This document shows positions 50,073 to 59,935 of a stretch of DNA of 64,000 nt, in pieces. This DNA is from DASYPQ01 sp036006425 (GTDB lineage Bacteria; Planctomycetota; UBA1135; GCA-002686595). How positions within the stretch are numbered: the first letter of the stretch is position 1; each line of letters opens with the position of its first letter. The stretch is taken from the NCBI GenBank assembly GCA_036006425.1, contig DASYPQ010000003.1, forward strand, positions 1-64,000. Reading direction: 5' to 3'. Position numbers and translations under genes: made by a program. The notes under the pieces were generated by a model. The model worked only from the letters and a program-made list of their open reading frames with translations. It ran no database searches and was not told the origin of the DNA.

Positions 50073-51349
50073 TTGGCCGTCGGTTTCGCCGGGGTCTTCT
50101 TCTCCGGCGGCGGTCCGGGGGACGCGAGCGCGTGCAAGACGTGCCCGTCGGCGCCGGAGACGACGACGACGCCGCGCGCGGACGCGGCCGGGGCCGTCGG
50201 CCAGTAGCGCGAGACCGCGACGTCCGGCGTCCCGTCGCCGTCGACGTCGAGTCCCGCCGCGATGCGCCAGCCGAGGGGGATCTGGCCCTTGTCGGGTTCG
50301 TCGGGGATCGTCCGCACCGACGCGAGGTCGCTGCCCGAGAGCAGGAGGATCCCGCCGATCCGGCCGTCGGTCCAGCCCGCGGCGACGTCCTCGACGCCGT
50401 CGTGGTTCAGGTCTCCGGCGTTCGCCAGCGAGCGGCCGACGCCCGAAAATCCGTCGTCGCCCGAGAGCGCCGCGCCGCCGCCCTCCTTCTCCGCCGCGCC
50501 GGCGTCGCCGACGCTCTCGATCGCGAAGAGGCGGATCGAGCCGTGCAGCTCGTCGAGGATGTCGCCGACCGCGACGATCGGGACCTTGCCCGACATGGAG
50601 CAGATCGAGAAGCCGAAGCTGCTCTTGTCGGTCGGCGGGATCGGCGCGACCAGCGTGCGCAGGAGCTTGCCGTCCTTCCCGGAGCAGACGCGCACGTCGC
50701 TCGCGTACTCGACCGCGAAGTCGGGGATCTTGTCGCCGTCGACGTCGGGGACGCGCGCGAGCGGGCGGCCCATGTCGTGGCTCGTCACCCCCGCCGGGCT
50801 GTCGACGGCGTACATGCGCTTGCCGGTCGAGAGCGTGATCGCGACGAAGCGCTCGTGCTCCTCGGGTCCCGTGCCGGCGCGGCAGCGGACGAGGAGCTCG
50901 TCCTTCTTGTCGCCGTTCAGGTCGCCGATCGAGACGAGGTCGGTGCCGAAGTAGCGCTCGCCCGCGATCGGCGCGAGCGTGCGGATCGGCTTCCCGTCCT
51001 TCCCGGAGTAGATCGTGACGCTGCCTTCCATGCCTTCGCCGCGGACGAAAGGAGCCGCGACGGCGAAGTCGGGGACCTTGTCGCCGTCCTGGTCGCCGAC
51101 GCTCGCGACGTCGGAGCCGAACGCGCCGTCGGGCGCGTCGCCGACGAGCTCGCGGAGGAGCGCGCCGGTCTTGCCGGAGAAGAGGAAGAGCTTGCCGCGG
51201 TGCTGGTCGCCGTCGGAGGGCGAGCCGACCGCGATCTCGGAGCAGCGGTCGCCGTCGAGGTCGCCGACGAGGGCGAGGGACTTCGCGAAGCCGGATGCGT
51301 CGCCGGGACCGGCCGAGAGGAGTGGCAGGAGAATCGTGAACGCGTTCAT
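50069..51349 (-). CDS. FG-GAP/integrin-alpha-type beta-propeller protein, secreted
   Basis: A 426-residue protein. ATG 51349 opens a signal-like stretch (AFTILLPLLSAGPG); an upstream ATG at 51388 adds 13 residues without a signal. About seven repeats of the FG-GAP type follow. Each has a calcium-binding-like loop: GDLDGDRCSEIAVGSP, GDQDGDKVPDFAVAAP, GDLNGDKKDELLV, PDVDGDKIPDFAVEY, GDLNHDGVEDVAAGW and LDVDGDGTPDVAVSRY. They alternate with LFLFSGKTGALL-type strands. Such propellers occur in extracellular proteins of Planctomycetes and others, often of unknown ligand. Coupled to the SagB-like gene by GTGA, a surprising pairing of secreted and cytoplasmic products. Confidence 0.82.
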   Translation of the reverse strand: MNAFTILLPLLSAGPGDASGFAKSLALVGDLDGDRCSEIAVGSPSDGDQHRGKLFLFSGKTGALLRELVGDAPDGAFGSDVASVGDQDGDKVPDFAVAAPFVRGEGMEGSVTIYSGKDGKPIRTLAPIAGERYFGTDLVSIGDLNGDKKDELLVRCRAGTGPEEHERFVAITLSTGKRMYAVDSPAGVTSHDMGRPLARVPDVDGDKIPDFAVEYASDVRVCSGKDGKLLRTLVAPIPPTDKSSFGFSICSMSGKVPIVAVGDILDELHGSIRLFAIESVGDAGAAEKEGGGAALSGDDGFSGVGRSLANAGDLNHDGVEDVAAGWTDGRIGGILLLSGSDLASVRTIPDEPDKGQIPLGWRIAAGLDVDGDGTPDVAVSRYWPTAPAASARGVVVVSGADGHVLHALASPGPPPEKKTPAKPTAK

Positions 51350-51497
51350 CGCGAGCCAACCCTGCACTCTCCTCGCGGCCTGCGTCAAGCGGGAATGACG
51401 GGGACATTACGGCCGGCAGCGACGGCTGGACTCCGACCCGCTCCGTGCCGCAGAGTGCGCGGACCGTCCGCCCCGCCGCAACGAAAGGAGACCTCTC

Positions 51498-51992
51498 GTG
51501 TCCACTCGTATCCCCGTCGCCCTCTTCGGCTTCCTCGGCGTCGCGTTCCTCGCCGGCTGCTCGTCCGACCGCAACGGAGGAGACGGCGACGAAGCGCGCG
51601 AACAGCGCGTCGCGATGTCCGATCTTCCGGCGCCGGCGCGAGCCACCGCCGAGAGGCTCACCGCGGGAGGCAAGATCGAGAAGATCGACAAGGAGACGGA
51701 GAAGGGTCGCACCGTCTACGACGTCGAGGCGGAAGTCGGCGGCAAGCACGTCGAGTACACGATCGCCGCGGACGGAGCGGTCCTCGGCGACGAGACCGCC
51801 ATCGAGTGGAAGGACCTCCCCGCGGCCGTCCAGGCGGCCGCCGAGACGTTCTTCGGGACGTCCACGGGCCTCGCTCCGTCGGCCGTCAACGAGGAGGGCA
51901 AGACGGTCTACGAGATCGAGGGGAAGAAAAACGGCAAGAAGGTCGCGGCGACGTTCGACGCGAGCGGCAAGCTCCTCGAGGAAGAGGACTAG
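51498..51992 (+). CDS. PepSY-like lipoprotein
   Basis: A 164-residue protein starting GTG 51498 after a clear AAAGGAG site (51484-51490). The lipobox FLAGC places the lipidated Cys at residue 21. Two PepSY-like units follow, LPAPARATAERLTAGGKIEKIDKETEKG with YDVEAEVGGK, and LPAAVQAAAETFFGTSTGLAPSAVNEEGK with YEIEGKKNGK. The second suggests an internal duplication. PepSY/BLIP-like domains inhibit or modulate peptidases or bind peptides in the envelope. It is convergent with the DUF4388 gene, ending nine bases apart. Domain call moderate. Confidence 0.7.
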   Translation: MSTRIPVALFGFLGVAFLAGCSSDRNGGDGDEAREQRVAMSDLPAPARATAERLTAGGKIEKIDKETEKGRTVYDVEAEVGGKHVEYTIAADGAVLGDETAIEWKDLPAAVQAAAETFFGTSTGLAPSAVNEEGKTVYEIEGKKNGKKVAATFDASGKLLEEED

Positions 51993-52001
51993 CTCCGCGG
52001 A

Positions 52002-52958
52002 TCACTTCGACTTGTTCTGCTTCTTCGCCGCGGCCCCGGGCGGCGTCGTCGGACCAGGCAGCGGCGGCTTCTCCGCCGTCCCCAGCGCGGCCTCGCTCAC
52101 CATCTTCGACAGCTCGTGCTGCCACGAGTTCCAGCGATCCTCGACGGCGCCCTCGCGGACCTCGGCGTTCGAGACCTCGTCCATCTCGCGCGCGCTGTCG
52201 AGCAGGAGCTGATTGACGTCCAGGCTCACGTTGTGCGCGAGCTGCACCTCGAGCTGCTCGCGGAAGCGGAAGAGCGCGCACTTCGAGCGCAGGATGCGTC
52301 CGAGGATCTGGCGCACCTGGTACGAGAGCGCCTTGTCGAGCTCCTCGGGGCTGATCATGCCGCTCTGGAGCAGCACTTCGCCGAACGCCGAGCCCTGCGC
52401 TTCCCCGGCCTGCTCGATGAACCGCTCGAGCTGCCGCCGCGTCAGGAATCCCTGGCCGACGAGCACCTCGCCGAGCCGGAGGCCTTCGGGCGTGCGATCG
52501 CTCGTCGCGTGCCGGATCCGTCCCTCCGTGAAGCCGATGAGGAAGTTCTCTTCCGGCGTGTCGATCCACAGCACTCCGGTCTTGCGCGCGAACGCGAGGA
52601 AGCCGAGGAGCTCCGCGACCGAGACCGTCGCCGAGTTGCCCTGGAGCCCCTGGCGCGACACCTCGAACTTCGGAGCGTCGAGCGGATGATCGGTCTCGAC
52701 CTGCGCGCGCCCGAACAGCTTGCGCACGAAGCTCAGCCGGTCCTCCTTGCGGGACGTCTCGTTGGGCTCCTGGCCGACGGCGCGGAGGACGAGCTCGAGG
52801 TGGGTCAGCGCGTCGCCGAGGTTGGCGGAGAGGAACGTCTCGCGCTCGGACGAGAAGAGCGGCAGCGCGGACTCGGCGCTCGCGCACAGGCTCTTGCACC
52901 TCTTGATGAGATCGGCGACGGACGCGGGCGAGTGATCGGGCGGGTGGACGTGCTGCAT
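52002..52958 (-). CDS. DUF4388 (PATAN-type) domain protein
   Basis: A 318-residue cytoplasmic protein. Residues about 95-260 form a DUF4388/PATAN-like domain: SVAELLGFLAFARKTGVLWI, NFLIGFTEGRIRHATSDRTPEG, LRLGEVLVGQGFLTRRQLERFIEQA, and GEVLLQSGMISPEELDKALSYQVRQILGRIL. Such domains are found in signalling and gliding-motility proteins. N-terminal residues 10-95 are helical; the C-terminal tail is acidic then Pro/Lys-rich (PGPTTPPGAAAKKQNKSK). ATG 52958 was chosen; an earlier in-frame ATG at 53015 would add 19 residues. It follows the alpha-2-macroglobulin gene by 89 bases on the same strand. Confidence 0.7.
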   Translation of the reverse strand: MQHVHPPDHSPASVADLIKRCKSLCASAESALPLFSSERETFLSANLGDALTHLELVLRAVGQEPNETSRKEDRLSFVRKLFGRAQVETDHPLDAPKFEVSRQGLQGNSATVSVAELLGFLAFARKTGVLWIDTPEENFLIGFTEGRIRHATSDRTPEGLRLGEVLVGQGFLTRRQLERFIEQAGEAQGSAFGEVLLQSGMISPEELDKALSYQVRQILGRILRSKCALFRFREQLEVQLAHNVSLDVNQLLLDSAREMDEVSNAEVREGAVEDRWNSWQHELSKMVSEAALGTAEKPPLPGPTTPPGAAAKKQNKSK

Positions 52959-53047
52959 GGTGGCGGCCTTGGGGATGAGCCTCCGGAGTCGCCTTTCATC
53001 GACCGTTCCGGGCATTCCCTTGAACAGGCCCCGGACGGCCCGACTGG

Positions 53048-56000
53048 TCACTCGCCTTGCGTCCCCCGTTCGGTCACCGTCAGGCGGGTTTCGCCGCCGT
53101 TGCAGCGGATCTCGGGCACGTACATCGCCTCTCCGAGGGTCGGGAGCGCGTGGAAGCGCCCCGGGATCTCGGCGCGCAGGTCGTAGCGCACTTCCCAGAC
53201 CCCCTGCGGGAGCTTGTCGATGAAGAGGGCGACCTTGCGGTCGCGGAGCTCCTGGTGCGCCGACCGCTGGCGGTCCGTGTACCTCACGTTGTCCGTCGGG
53301 TCCGCGATCAGGACGGCCGGGTCGGACTCGGGTCCGCCGAAACGGTGCTCGACCTCGCCCGACTTCAGCTCCCGCACGGAGCACGGCTCGCCGCTCTTCA
53401 CTTGCACGGCCTCGAGCCCCGCGGGCTTCAGGTCCTCGAACATCAGGTACTCGAGGTCGTTCTTCGCCTCGAGCGTGAGCACGACCTCGACGCGCTCGCC
53501 GCTCATCACGCTGCCGCCGTCCTCGAGCGGCACGCGCTCGTAGACCTGCCCCTTCAGGAGCGTTGGCCGGCCGACGAGCTTGTAGTACTGCCGCTTCACG
53601 AAGATCTCGTGTCCGCGCGGCGGCACGGGCTCTTCCTGGCTGAAGAAGCTGGCGCGCGCCGCGACGTACAGCGGGCCTTCACCCGACACGCGCCGCACGC
53701 GGATCTCGTTCTTCCCGTCCTTCACGTCGCCCGCGGCGATCGAGAACGCGCCGGGCGCGGACAGGATCTGCGCCGCGGTGATCTTCCGCGTGGCGACGAC
53801 CTTGCCGTTGACCGCGAGCTCGTACTCGATGTCGCGCGCCGCTTCGCCGCTCTTCGCGAGCCAGTCGTCGAGAGCGAGGATCGCGATCGCGGTGTCGCGC
53901 GTGTTGCTCCACTGCGCGCCGCGCCGGTTCTGGACGAGCCAGTTCGAGGCCTGTTCCGCCAGCGGATTCGTCGGATCGACGGCGAGGAGGGCGCGCAGCG
54001 CAAAGGCGGTCGTCTCGACCGGACCTTCCGACCAGCGTCGCCACATCCTGTCGGCGCCCCAGTGCGCGGTCTTCATCGAGGCCTCGTGCGACGATCCGAC
54101 GGCTGGATCGACGCGCGAGACGGCGGGCCGCTCGTCGACCTGCACGCCGTTGACGAGGTTCTGGGCGAGTGTCTTCGCTTCCGCGTCGCGCCCGAGCTTC
54201 TTCGCCGCGATGGCGAACAAGGCGCGCGAGTACGCGTTCAGGCCGTCGCGGTCGTGCCACAGCTTGTCGAAGGCGTCGCGCGCGCGATCGTCGTCCTTCC
54301 CGCGGCCCGACACGGCGAGCGCGTGGAGCATCCACGCCGCGAGGTCCTGCTCGCTCTCGGCCTTGACGATCTCGATCGAGAGGTAGCCCGCGCCGCGCTC
54401 GATCACGCCGCCGCGGATCTCGACGCCGGCTTCACGCGCGAGCGAGAGCCCCCACACGACGTAGGCGGTCATGTACGGGTCGCTCGCGCCGTCCTTCCAC
54501 CACGCCCAACCGCCGTCGCCGTGCTGGAAGTCGTAGAGGCGCTCGAGGCCCTCGCGGACGATGCGGTCGAGCTCGGCGAGAGAACGCCTGCCTTTCGGAT
54601 GGGTCGCGCCCGCAGACTCCGGCTCGATGCCGCCGAACACGCGGTTCATCGCGTCCTCGGGCGAGAGCCCCGCGTCGCGCAGCGTCTTCGCCACGATCGC
54701 CGCCGGCAGGAAGCGCGAGAGCGTCTGCTCCGTGCAACCGTACGGGTAGTCGACGAGGTACGGCAGCGCGTCGAGCATCGTCACGGCGAGGCTCGGCGCG
54801 ACCTGCACGAGCATCTGCGTCGTCTCGCGGCGCCGGGCCGCGGGGACGTCGAGCGAGAACGCGAGCTCGCTGCCCTTCATCTTGAGAGCGCAGGCGACGA
54901 GCGCGTCGATGCCGTGCGGCTCCATCGCGAACGTCCTCTCCATGCCGTCGGAGAGCTCCCCGGCGCGCGCCGAGAGGCGGAGCTTCGCCGTGCCCGCGAC
55001 GACGACGCGGACGCGCCAGTCGACGCGCGCCTCGCCGCCGGCGGGGACCTCGACGAACTTCGGCGACTGCGTCAGGAGGTCGAGGCCTTCCGCGGCGAGC
55101 TCGGGCTTCACGCGGAGCGCCTCGCTCGTGCGGTTGTCGAACAGCCCGGAGATCGTGACCTCGTCGCCGACGACGAAGAACCGCGGTCCCTCGAGGCGCG
55201 CGATCAGCGGCTTCTGCGTCCGCGTCGTCGCGCCGCCGATCCCGAAGCGCGCGTCGGTGGTCGCCGCGCGGGCGGTCGCCTTCCAGCGCGTCAGCGACTC
55301 GGGGTATTTCACGTGGACGGAGGCCTCGCCCTTCGCGTCGGTGACGAGATCGGGCTTCCAGAGCGCCGTCTCGCGGAAGTCGGTGCGCACCTCGACGGCC
55401 GGCTCCTCCTCGCCCCCGGCGCGGTGCTCGGACTTCTTCTCGCGGTCCATCTCCATGCCGCCGATCGCCTCCGCCGCGGGAGCGGCCATGTCGCTCAGGC
55501 TCTGGGCGTTCGCACGGCCGGACTTCATCGCGAGCTGGCTGAACTCGTCGCGGCGCCCGCGGAAGTTGCCGCCGTCCTTGCCGCTCCCCGCTTCCTCCTT
55601 CGCCTGGCGCTCGTCGAGCAGCCGGCCCTTGTCGTCGAGGACGAGCTTCGCGTAGCGCTTCTGCTCGAACGACGACTGCGTGCGGATCCAGACCGAACGG
55701 CGCTCTCCGAAGAAGAACGCGCGCGGATCGCCGGCGTAGTCGGCCTGGATCGCGGCCACCGAGTCGTCGACGAGCGCGAGCGCGATCTCCGCGGGAACGG
55801 GCTCGCCGTCGTGGTTCTTCGTCCTGATCGTGAGCGTTCCCTCGCCGCCGGGGAGGATCTCGCCGCGGTCGGGCGTCACCTCGACGGACAGGAACTGCTG
55901 CACCGGCGGCACGACGACTTCCTTCACGTCCATCAGGGCGTCGCCGTCGCTCGTCGTGATCGCGGAGAGGAACACGTTCGGCACGTGCTCGGCCTTGATG

Positions 56001-58885
56001 GGGAGCATCACGAGCTTCGCGGTGCCTTCGACGTGGACGACCTGGAACGAGTGGAGCACTTCGCTCTCGACGCTGAAGAGCACCCAGCGGTTGCTCTCGG
56101 GCGTGCACACGAGGATGGGCGCGGTCTCTCCGGCCCTGAACGTGTCCTTGTCGAGCACGATGTCGAGCCCGCCGGCGTGGTAGCCGAGGTCCTTCGTGCT
56201 CCCGGACGCGACCCAGGCGACGGCCGAGGCTTCGATCGCGCCCGCGCGGTCGTCGCGGCTCTTCCACGTCGCCGTGTAGTAGCCTTCCGCCGACGCGGCG
56301 AAGGAGAACGCGCCCTTCCCGTGCGCGTCCGTGCGCAGCGTCGACGCCGCGACCTCCTCGGTCTCGTATCCGCGGAACTTCGCGGTCCAGCGGTCGTTCG
56401 CGACCGCGGCGTGCGCGCCGCGCACTTCCTTGCCGGAGGGATCGATCCAGACCTCGACCCAGCGGTTCCGCACGACGGTGACGCGGCCTTCGGCCTGCAC
56501 CGGATCGGAATTGGCGTCCTGCGCCTCGAACGCGAACTCGACGGTGTCGCCCGGACGGTAGACCGCGTGCGCGGCGTGCGCCTGGACGGCGTACGCGAGG
56601 CGCGCGACGCGGATGCGCCCGCTGCCGACGATCTCGCGCCGCGACGCGTCGGTCACGCGCGCTTCGATCGTGAACTCGAGGTCCTGGCCGGCGCCCTTCT
56701 GCGTGTCGAAGGCGAACGGAGCGCGTCCTTCGGCGTCCGTGCGGAGCGTGAGGCGCGAGACGATCTGGCCTTCGCCCCAGTTGCGGCCGTACCGGCTCGA
56801 GTCGTCCTGGTAGAGCCAGGGGTAGTCGTGCTCGGGGATCCACGGCCGCCACAGCGGGCGCTGCTTCACGAGGACTTCGACGTCCGCGTTCGCGACCGGC
56901 GCGCCGTAGTACGTGTCGGCCTGCACCGCGGCCTCGACGCGGTCGCCGAGGCGCCAGAGCTTCTTCTGTCCGCCGGACTCGGCGCCCGCGATGCGCACCT
57001 CGAACTCGGGCAGCTTGTACTCCTCGAGCCGGAAGAGCGTCGCGCCGCCGATGCCGCGCCGGCTGTTCGGCTTCGACTCGACGAACGAGACGCGGTACTC
57101 GCCGAGCGTCAGCGAGGGATTCGTGTCGAAGCTCGCCCACGCCGAGCCGAACGCGTTGAGCACGAGCTCGCCCTTGCCGACGGACGTGCCCTTCGGGTCG
57201 AGGATCTCGTACTCGAGCTTCGCGTCCGCGGGCGTCGCGTACGAGCCGTTCGCTCGCGTCCGCGCGACGATCTTCCATTCGACGCGACCGCCCGGGCGGT
57301 AGGTCGAGCGGTCGGTGAACGCGTAGATCTTCCAGGCCTCCTCGTTGCGGCCGTACCACGACGTGCCGCCGACGGTGAACGCGGAACGATCGCCCTTCGT
57401 CGCGGCGACGAACAGCTCCTCGTTGTTGCGGCGCGGAGCGAGCTTCGCGAGCACGGTGCCGTCCTCGCCCGTCGCGACGTGCTGCACGCGCCAGACCCAG
57501 CGGTTGCCGTCGTACGAGCGCTCCCACAGCGCGACGTCGGCCCCGGCGACGGGTTCGCTCGTGCGCGCGTCCGTGAGCCACACGAGCGCTTCCTCGCCGC
57601 TCGCCTTCAGGAACAGCGACGTGCTGGAGACGAGCACGACGTCGCGCGCGCTGGCTCGGCCTGATCGCGCCTCGAGGACGTACGCCCCGGGCGCGAGCTT
57701 CGTCTCGAGCCGGAGCTCGGCGCCGCCCGGCCGGTGCTCGCCCGTGTCCTTCGTGTCGTACGCCCACGCGACCAGCTTCTCCTGACGCGTGAGATCGATC
57801 GTCGCGAGCCACTGCGAGGCGGATTCCTCGCCGCGTCCCCTCCCGAACGCGACGGCGCGCGCGACGTCGACCGAGTACAGCGCGAGATCGACGCGCGCGA
57901 GGTTGCGCCACGAGAGCTGGTAGCCGACCTCGGATCCGGGCAGGAACGCCTGCGGGACCGCCAGCCCGAGCTCGGGTCCGAGGATCCGCGCGACGGCGGA
58001 TTCCGCCTGGTCGCGCCAGCGCGAACGGCCCTTCGGGAACTCCGCGACGATGCGGCGGTAGAGGGCGAGCGCCTTCGTGTAGTCCGGCTTCTGCGACCAG
58101 CTCCCGTCCTCCTGGACGAAAGGCGCACCCTGCGTCTCGTACCACTGCGCCGACATCCACAGCGCGTCGTCGAACCACGGCGTCTCCCGGCCGAGCGAGA
58201 TCGCGAGCTCGAGCGCTTCGAGGCCGCGCTGGAGCTCGGAGAAGTCGCTCCCGCGCTGGCGGACGATCAGCGCGTAGAGCAGCGCCGCCTGCGCGCGATC
58301 CTTGTCGGAGACGGCGATCCGCATCGCGTCGGCGCCGACGTCGAGCGGGATCTGTCCGGCCCACCAGTTCTGCGTCCAGTCTCCGCGGCCGGGCCACGCG
58401 ACGCGGAACGCGATCGCGAGCCACCGGCCGCGCGCGCGCTCGACGTCCTTCGCGCCGGCCCACCAATCGAGCGCGACATGGTAGTGCGCCATCGCGGCGG
58501 AGAGGTTCTGCGAGTCCCGCCGCAGCCAGTCGAAGTCGCCGAGCGACTCCTCGACCTCGGCCCAGGTCTCGTCGCGCTGCTCGGGGCGCAGAACCGCCTT
58601 CTGGAGCGCGTCGAGCGCGCCCTTCGCGCGTTCGATGCGGGTCGTGTCCGGCGTGTCGGTGGCGGAAGCCGAGCGCCAGTCCGTGTCCGCGAGGCGGAAC
58701 GCCAGCCAGCGCCGTTCGGGCCCCGCGAGCGCGAGCGTCGACGCTTCGTCGTAGGCGCGGTGCGCGAGCTCGAAGCTCCCCTCCGCGAAGAGTTTTTCCG
58801 CGCGCGCGCGGATCTCCTTCCAGTCCGTCGGATTCGTTCTCGGTGCGAGCGCGGCGAGCGCGGCGATCAGGAAAAGACTTCTCAT
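53048..58885 (-). CDS. Bacterial alpha-2-macroglobulin family protein
   Basis: A very large 1945-residue protein with an N-terminal signal (MRSLFLIAALAALA). The first about 290 residues are helical, TPR-like (EIRARAEKLFAEGSFELAHRAYDEA). A chain of macroglobulin-type beta-sandwiches follows from about residue 300, with VEWKIVARTRANGSYATPA and a central PESLTRWKATARA segment. The thioester domain carries YPYGCTEQTLSRFLPA with Cys1384 to Gln1387 forming the CTEQ thioester. Bacterial alpha-2-macroglobulins entrap proteases in the periplasm. They are often paired with a peptidoglycan synthase PBP1C, absent here. No Cys lies in the mature N-terminus, so it is likely soluble. ATG 58885 follows AAGGGAGA. 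Confidence 0.85.
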   Translation of the reverse strand: MRSLFLIAALAALAPRTNPTDWKEIRARAEKLFAEGSFELAHRAYDEASTLALAGPERRWLAFRLADTDWRSASATDTPDTTRIERAKGALDALQKAVLRPEQRDETWAEVEESLGDFDWLRRDSQNLSAAMAHYHVALDWWAGAKDVERARGRWLAIAFRVAWPGRGDWTQNWWAGQIPLDVGADAMRIAVSDKDRAQAALLYALIVRQRGSDFSELQRGLEALELAISLGRETPWFDDALWMSAQWYETQGAPFVQEDGSWSQKPDYTKALALYRRIVAEFPKGRSRWRDQAESAVARILGPELGLAVPQAFLPGSEVGYQLSWRNLARVDLALYSVDVARAVAFGRGRGEESASQWLATIDLTRQEKLVAWAYDTKDTGEHRPGGAELRLETKLAPGAYVLEARSGRASARDVVLVSSTSLFLKASGEEALVWLTDARTSEPVAGADVALWERSYDGNRWVWRVQHVATGEDGTVLAKLAPRRNNEELFVAATKGDRSAFTVGGTSWYGRNEEAWKIYAFTDRSTYRPGGRVEWKIVARTRANGSYATPADAKLEYEILDPKGTSVGKGELVLNAFGSAWASFDTNPSLTLGEYRVSFVESKPNSRRGIGGATLFRLEEYKLPEFEVRIAGAESGGQKKLWRLGDRVEAAVQADTYYGAPVANADVEVLVKQRPLWRPWIPEHDYPWLYQDDSSRYGRNWGEGQIVSRLTLRTDAEGRAPFAFDTQKGAGQDLEFTIEARVTDASRREIVGSGRIRVARLAYAVQAHAAHAVYRPGDTVEFAFEAQDANSDPVQAEGRVTVVRNRWVEVWIDPSGKEVRGAHAAVANDRWTAKFRGYETEEVAASTLRTDAHGKGAFSFAASAEGYYTATWKSRDDRAGAIEASAVAWVASGSTKDLGYHAGGLDIVLDKDTFRAGETAPILVCTPESNRWVLFSVESEVLHSFQVVHVEGTAKLVMLPIKAEHVPNVFLSAITTSDGDALMDVKEVVVPPVQQFLSVEVTPDRGEILPGGEGTLTIRTKNHDGEPVPAEIALALVDDSVAAIQADYAGDPRAFFFGERRSVWIRTQSSFEQKRYAKLVLDDKGRLLDERQAKEEAGSGKDGGNFRGRRDEFSQLAMKSGRANAQSLSDMAAPAAEAIGGMEMDREKKSEHRAGGEEEPAVEVRTDFRETALWKPDLVTDAKGEASVHVKYPESLTRWKATARAATTDARFGIGGATTRTQKPLIARLEGPRFFVVGDEVTISGLFDNRTSEALRVKPELAAEGLDLLTQSPKFVEVPAGGEARVDWRVRVVVAGTAKLRLSARAGELSDGMERTFAMEPHGIDALVACALKMKGSELAFSLDVPAARRRETTQMLVQVAPSLAVTMLDALPYLVDYPYGCTEQTLSRFLPAAIVAKTLRDAGLSPEDAMNRVFGGIEPESAGATHPKGRRSLAELDRIVREGLERLYDFQHGDGGWAWWKDGASDPYMTAYVVWGLSLAREAGVEIRGGVIERGAGYLSIEIVKAESEQDLAAWMLHALAVSGRGKDDDRARDAFDKLWHDRDGLNAYSRALFAIAAKKLGRDAEAKTLAQNLVNGVQVDERPAVSRVDPAVGSSHEASMKTAHWGADRMWRRWSEGPVETTAFALRALLAVDPTNPLAEQASNWLVQNRRGAQWSNTRDTAIAILALDDWLAKSGEAARDIEYELAVNGKVVATRKITAAQILSAPGAFSIAAGDVKDGKNEIRVRRVSGEGPLYVAARASFFSQEEPVPPRGHEIFVKRQYYKLVGRPTLLKGQVYERVPLEDGGSVMSGERVEVVLTLEAKNDLEYLMFEDLKPAGLEAVQVKSGEPCSVRELKSGEVEHRFGGPESDPAVLIADPTDNVRYTDRQRSAHQELRDRKVALFIDKLPQGVWEVRYDLRAEIPGRFHALPTLGEAMYVPEIRCNGGETRLTVTERGTQGE

Positions 58886-58957
58886 GTCTCTCGTCTCCCT
58901 TGGATGCGACGCCCGAGAACGCCGTGGGGAGGCGGCCTCTTGGCGCAGGCGAACCCC

Positions 58958-59935
58958 TTATCGGCCGATCGCGGGGGATCCCACACCCGCCAGGGCCCGG
59001 TGGAGCGCGAGGAACAGAAGGAGCATCCCCCCCATCGCCACGCGGGTCCAACCCGCGGACAGCGTGCCCTGGAAGAGGATCAGGTCGGCGATCACGCCGA
59101 AAACGAGGACGCCGAGGAACGCGCCCGCGGCTCCCCCGCGGCCGCCGCCGCGGAACGTCCCGCCCCCGGCGCCGAGCGCGACGCCGCCGACAACGGCGGC
59201 CGCGATCGCGTCGAGCTCGAGACCGGAGCACGCGATCGAGCTCCCCGACGAGCTCGCCGCCGCGAAGAGGACGCCGGCGAGCGCGGCCGTCGCCCCGGAG
59301 AGCGCGTGGACCGCGAGCTTCGTCGTGCGCACGGGCACGCCGAGGAGGAGCGCCGAGCGCTCGTCGCCGCCGACCGCGTGGAGGCGCGCGACGAACCGCG
59401 AGCGCGCGCCGAACAGGGCCCAGAGGACGAAGACCGCGGCGAAGACGACGCCGCCCGCGCGCAGCGCGTGGCCGCCCGGGAGCGGGAGCGACGCCGTGGC
59501 GAGCCCGGTCCAGCGCGGATCGCGGATCGGGATCGACTCCTGCGCGAGCGACAGGGCGACTCCGCGGAAGAGGAACATCCCCGCGAGCGTCACGAGGAAG
59601 GGCTGGAGACCGAACGCGACGACCACGGCGCCCTGCAGGAGCCCGAGCAGCGCCCCCATCGCGAGGACGATCGGGATCGCGACCGCCGGCGACACGCCGG
59701 CGTCGCCGAGGAGGCGCGCGAGCACGACGCTCGCGAGCGCCGCGAGGGAGCCGATCGAGAGATCGAGCCCGCCCGCGACGAGGACGCACGTCGTGCCGAG
59801 CACAGCGACTCCGAGGACCGCGTTGTCGGAGAGGAGGTCGAGCCCGACGCGCGGCGACAGGAAGTTTCCGTGCAGGCACGCCCCCGCGAGGACGAGGAGC
59901 ACGAGCGCGATCGCTCCGGGCGCGCTGCGCTTCAC
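58958..59935 (-). CDS. Sugar ABC importer permease, RbsC-like (second)
   Basis: A 325-residue permease starting GTG 59935 (GTGA overlap). About ten hydrophobic segments; the core motif GGLDLSIGSLAALASVVLA (near residues 55-73) and the GLQPFLVTLAGMFLFRGVAL segment are hallmarks of the ribose/galactose importer (RbsC/YtfT/YjfF) family. The loop AVGGDERSALLLGVPVRTTKLAVHALSG contacts the ATPase. The gene is last in the operon; a binding protein does not follow. With the other permease it would make the membrane channel for a furanose-type sugar by context. Confidence 0.85.
   Translation of the reverse strand: MKRSAPGAIALVLLVLAGACLHGNFLSPRVGLDLLSDNAVLGVAVLGTTCVLVAGGLDLSIGSLAALASVVLARLLGDAGVSPAVAIPIVLAMGALLGLLQGAVVVAFGLQPFLVTLAGMFLFRGVALSLAQESIPIRDPRWTGLATASLPLPGGHALRAGGVVFAAVFVLWALFGARSRFVARLHAVGGDERSALLLGVPVRTTKLAVHALSGATAALAGVLFAAASSSGSSIACSGLELDAIAAAVVGGVALGAGGGTFRGGGRGGAAGAFLGVLVFGVIADLILFQGTLSAGWTRVAMGGMLLLFLALHRALAGVGSPAIGR

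Noticed and set aside
53057..57664. A 1535-codon open frame antisense to the alpha-2-macroglobulin gene
   Set aside because: It mirrors the G/C-rich third positions of the real gene. Composition is dominated by Arg, Ala, Glu and Val with no domain, and similar long shadow frames lie opposite many real genes here.
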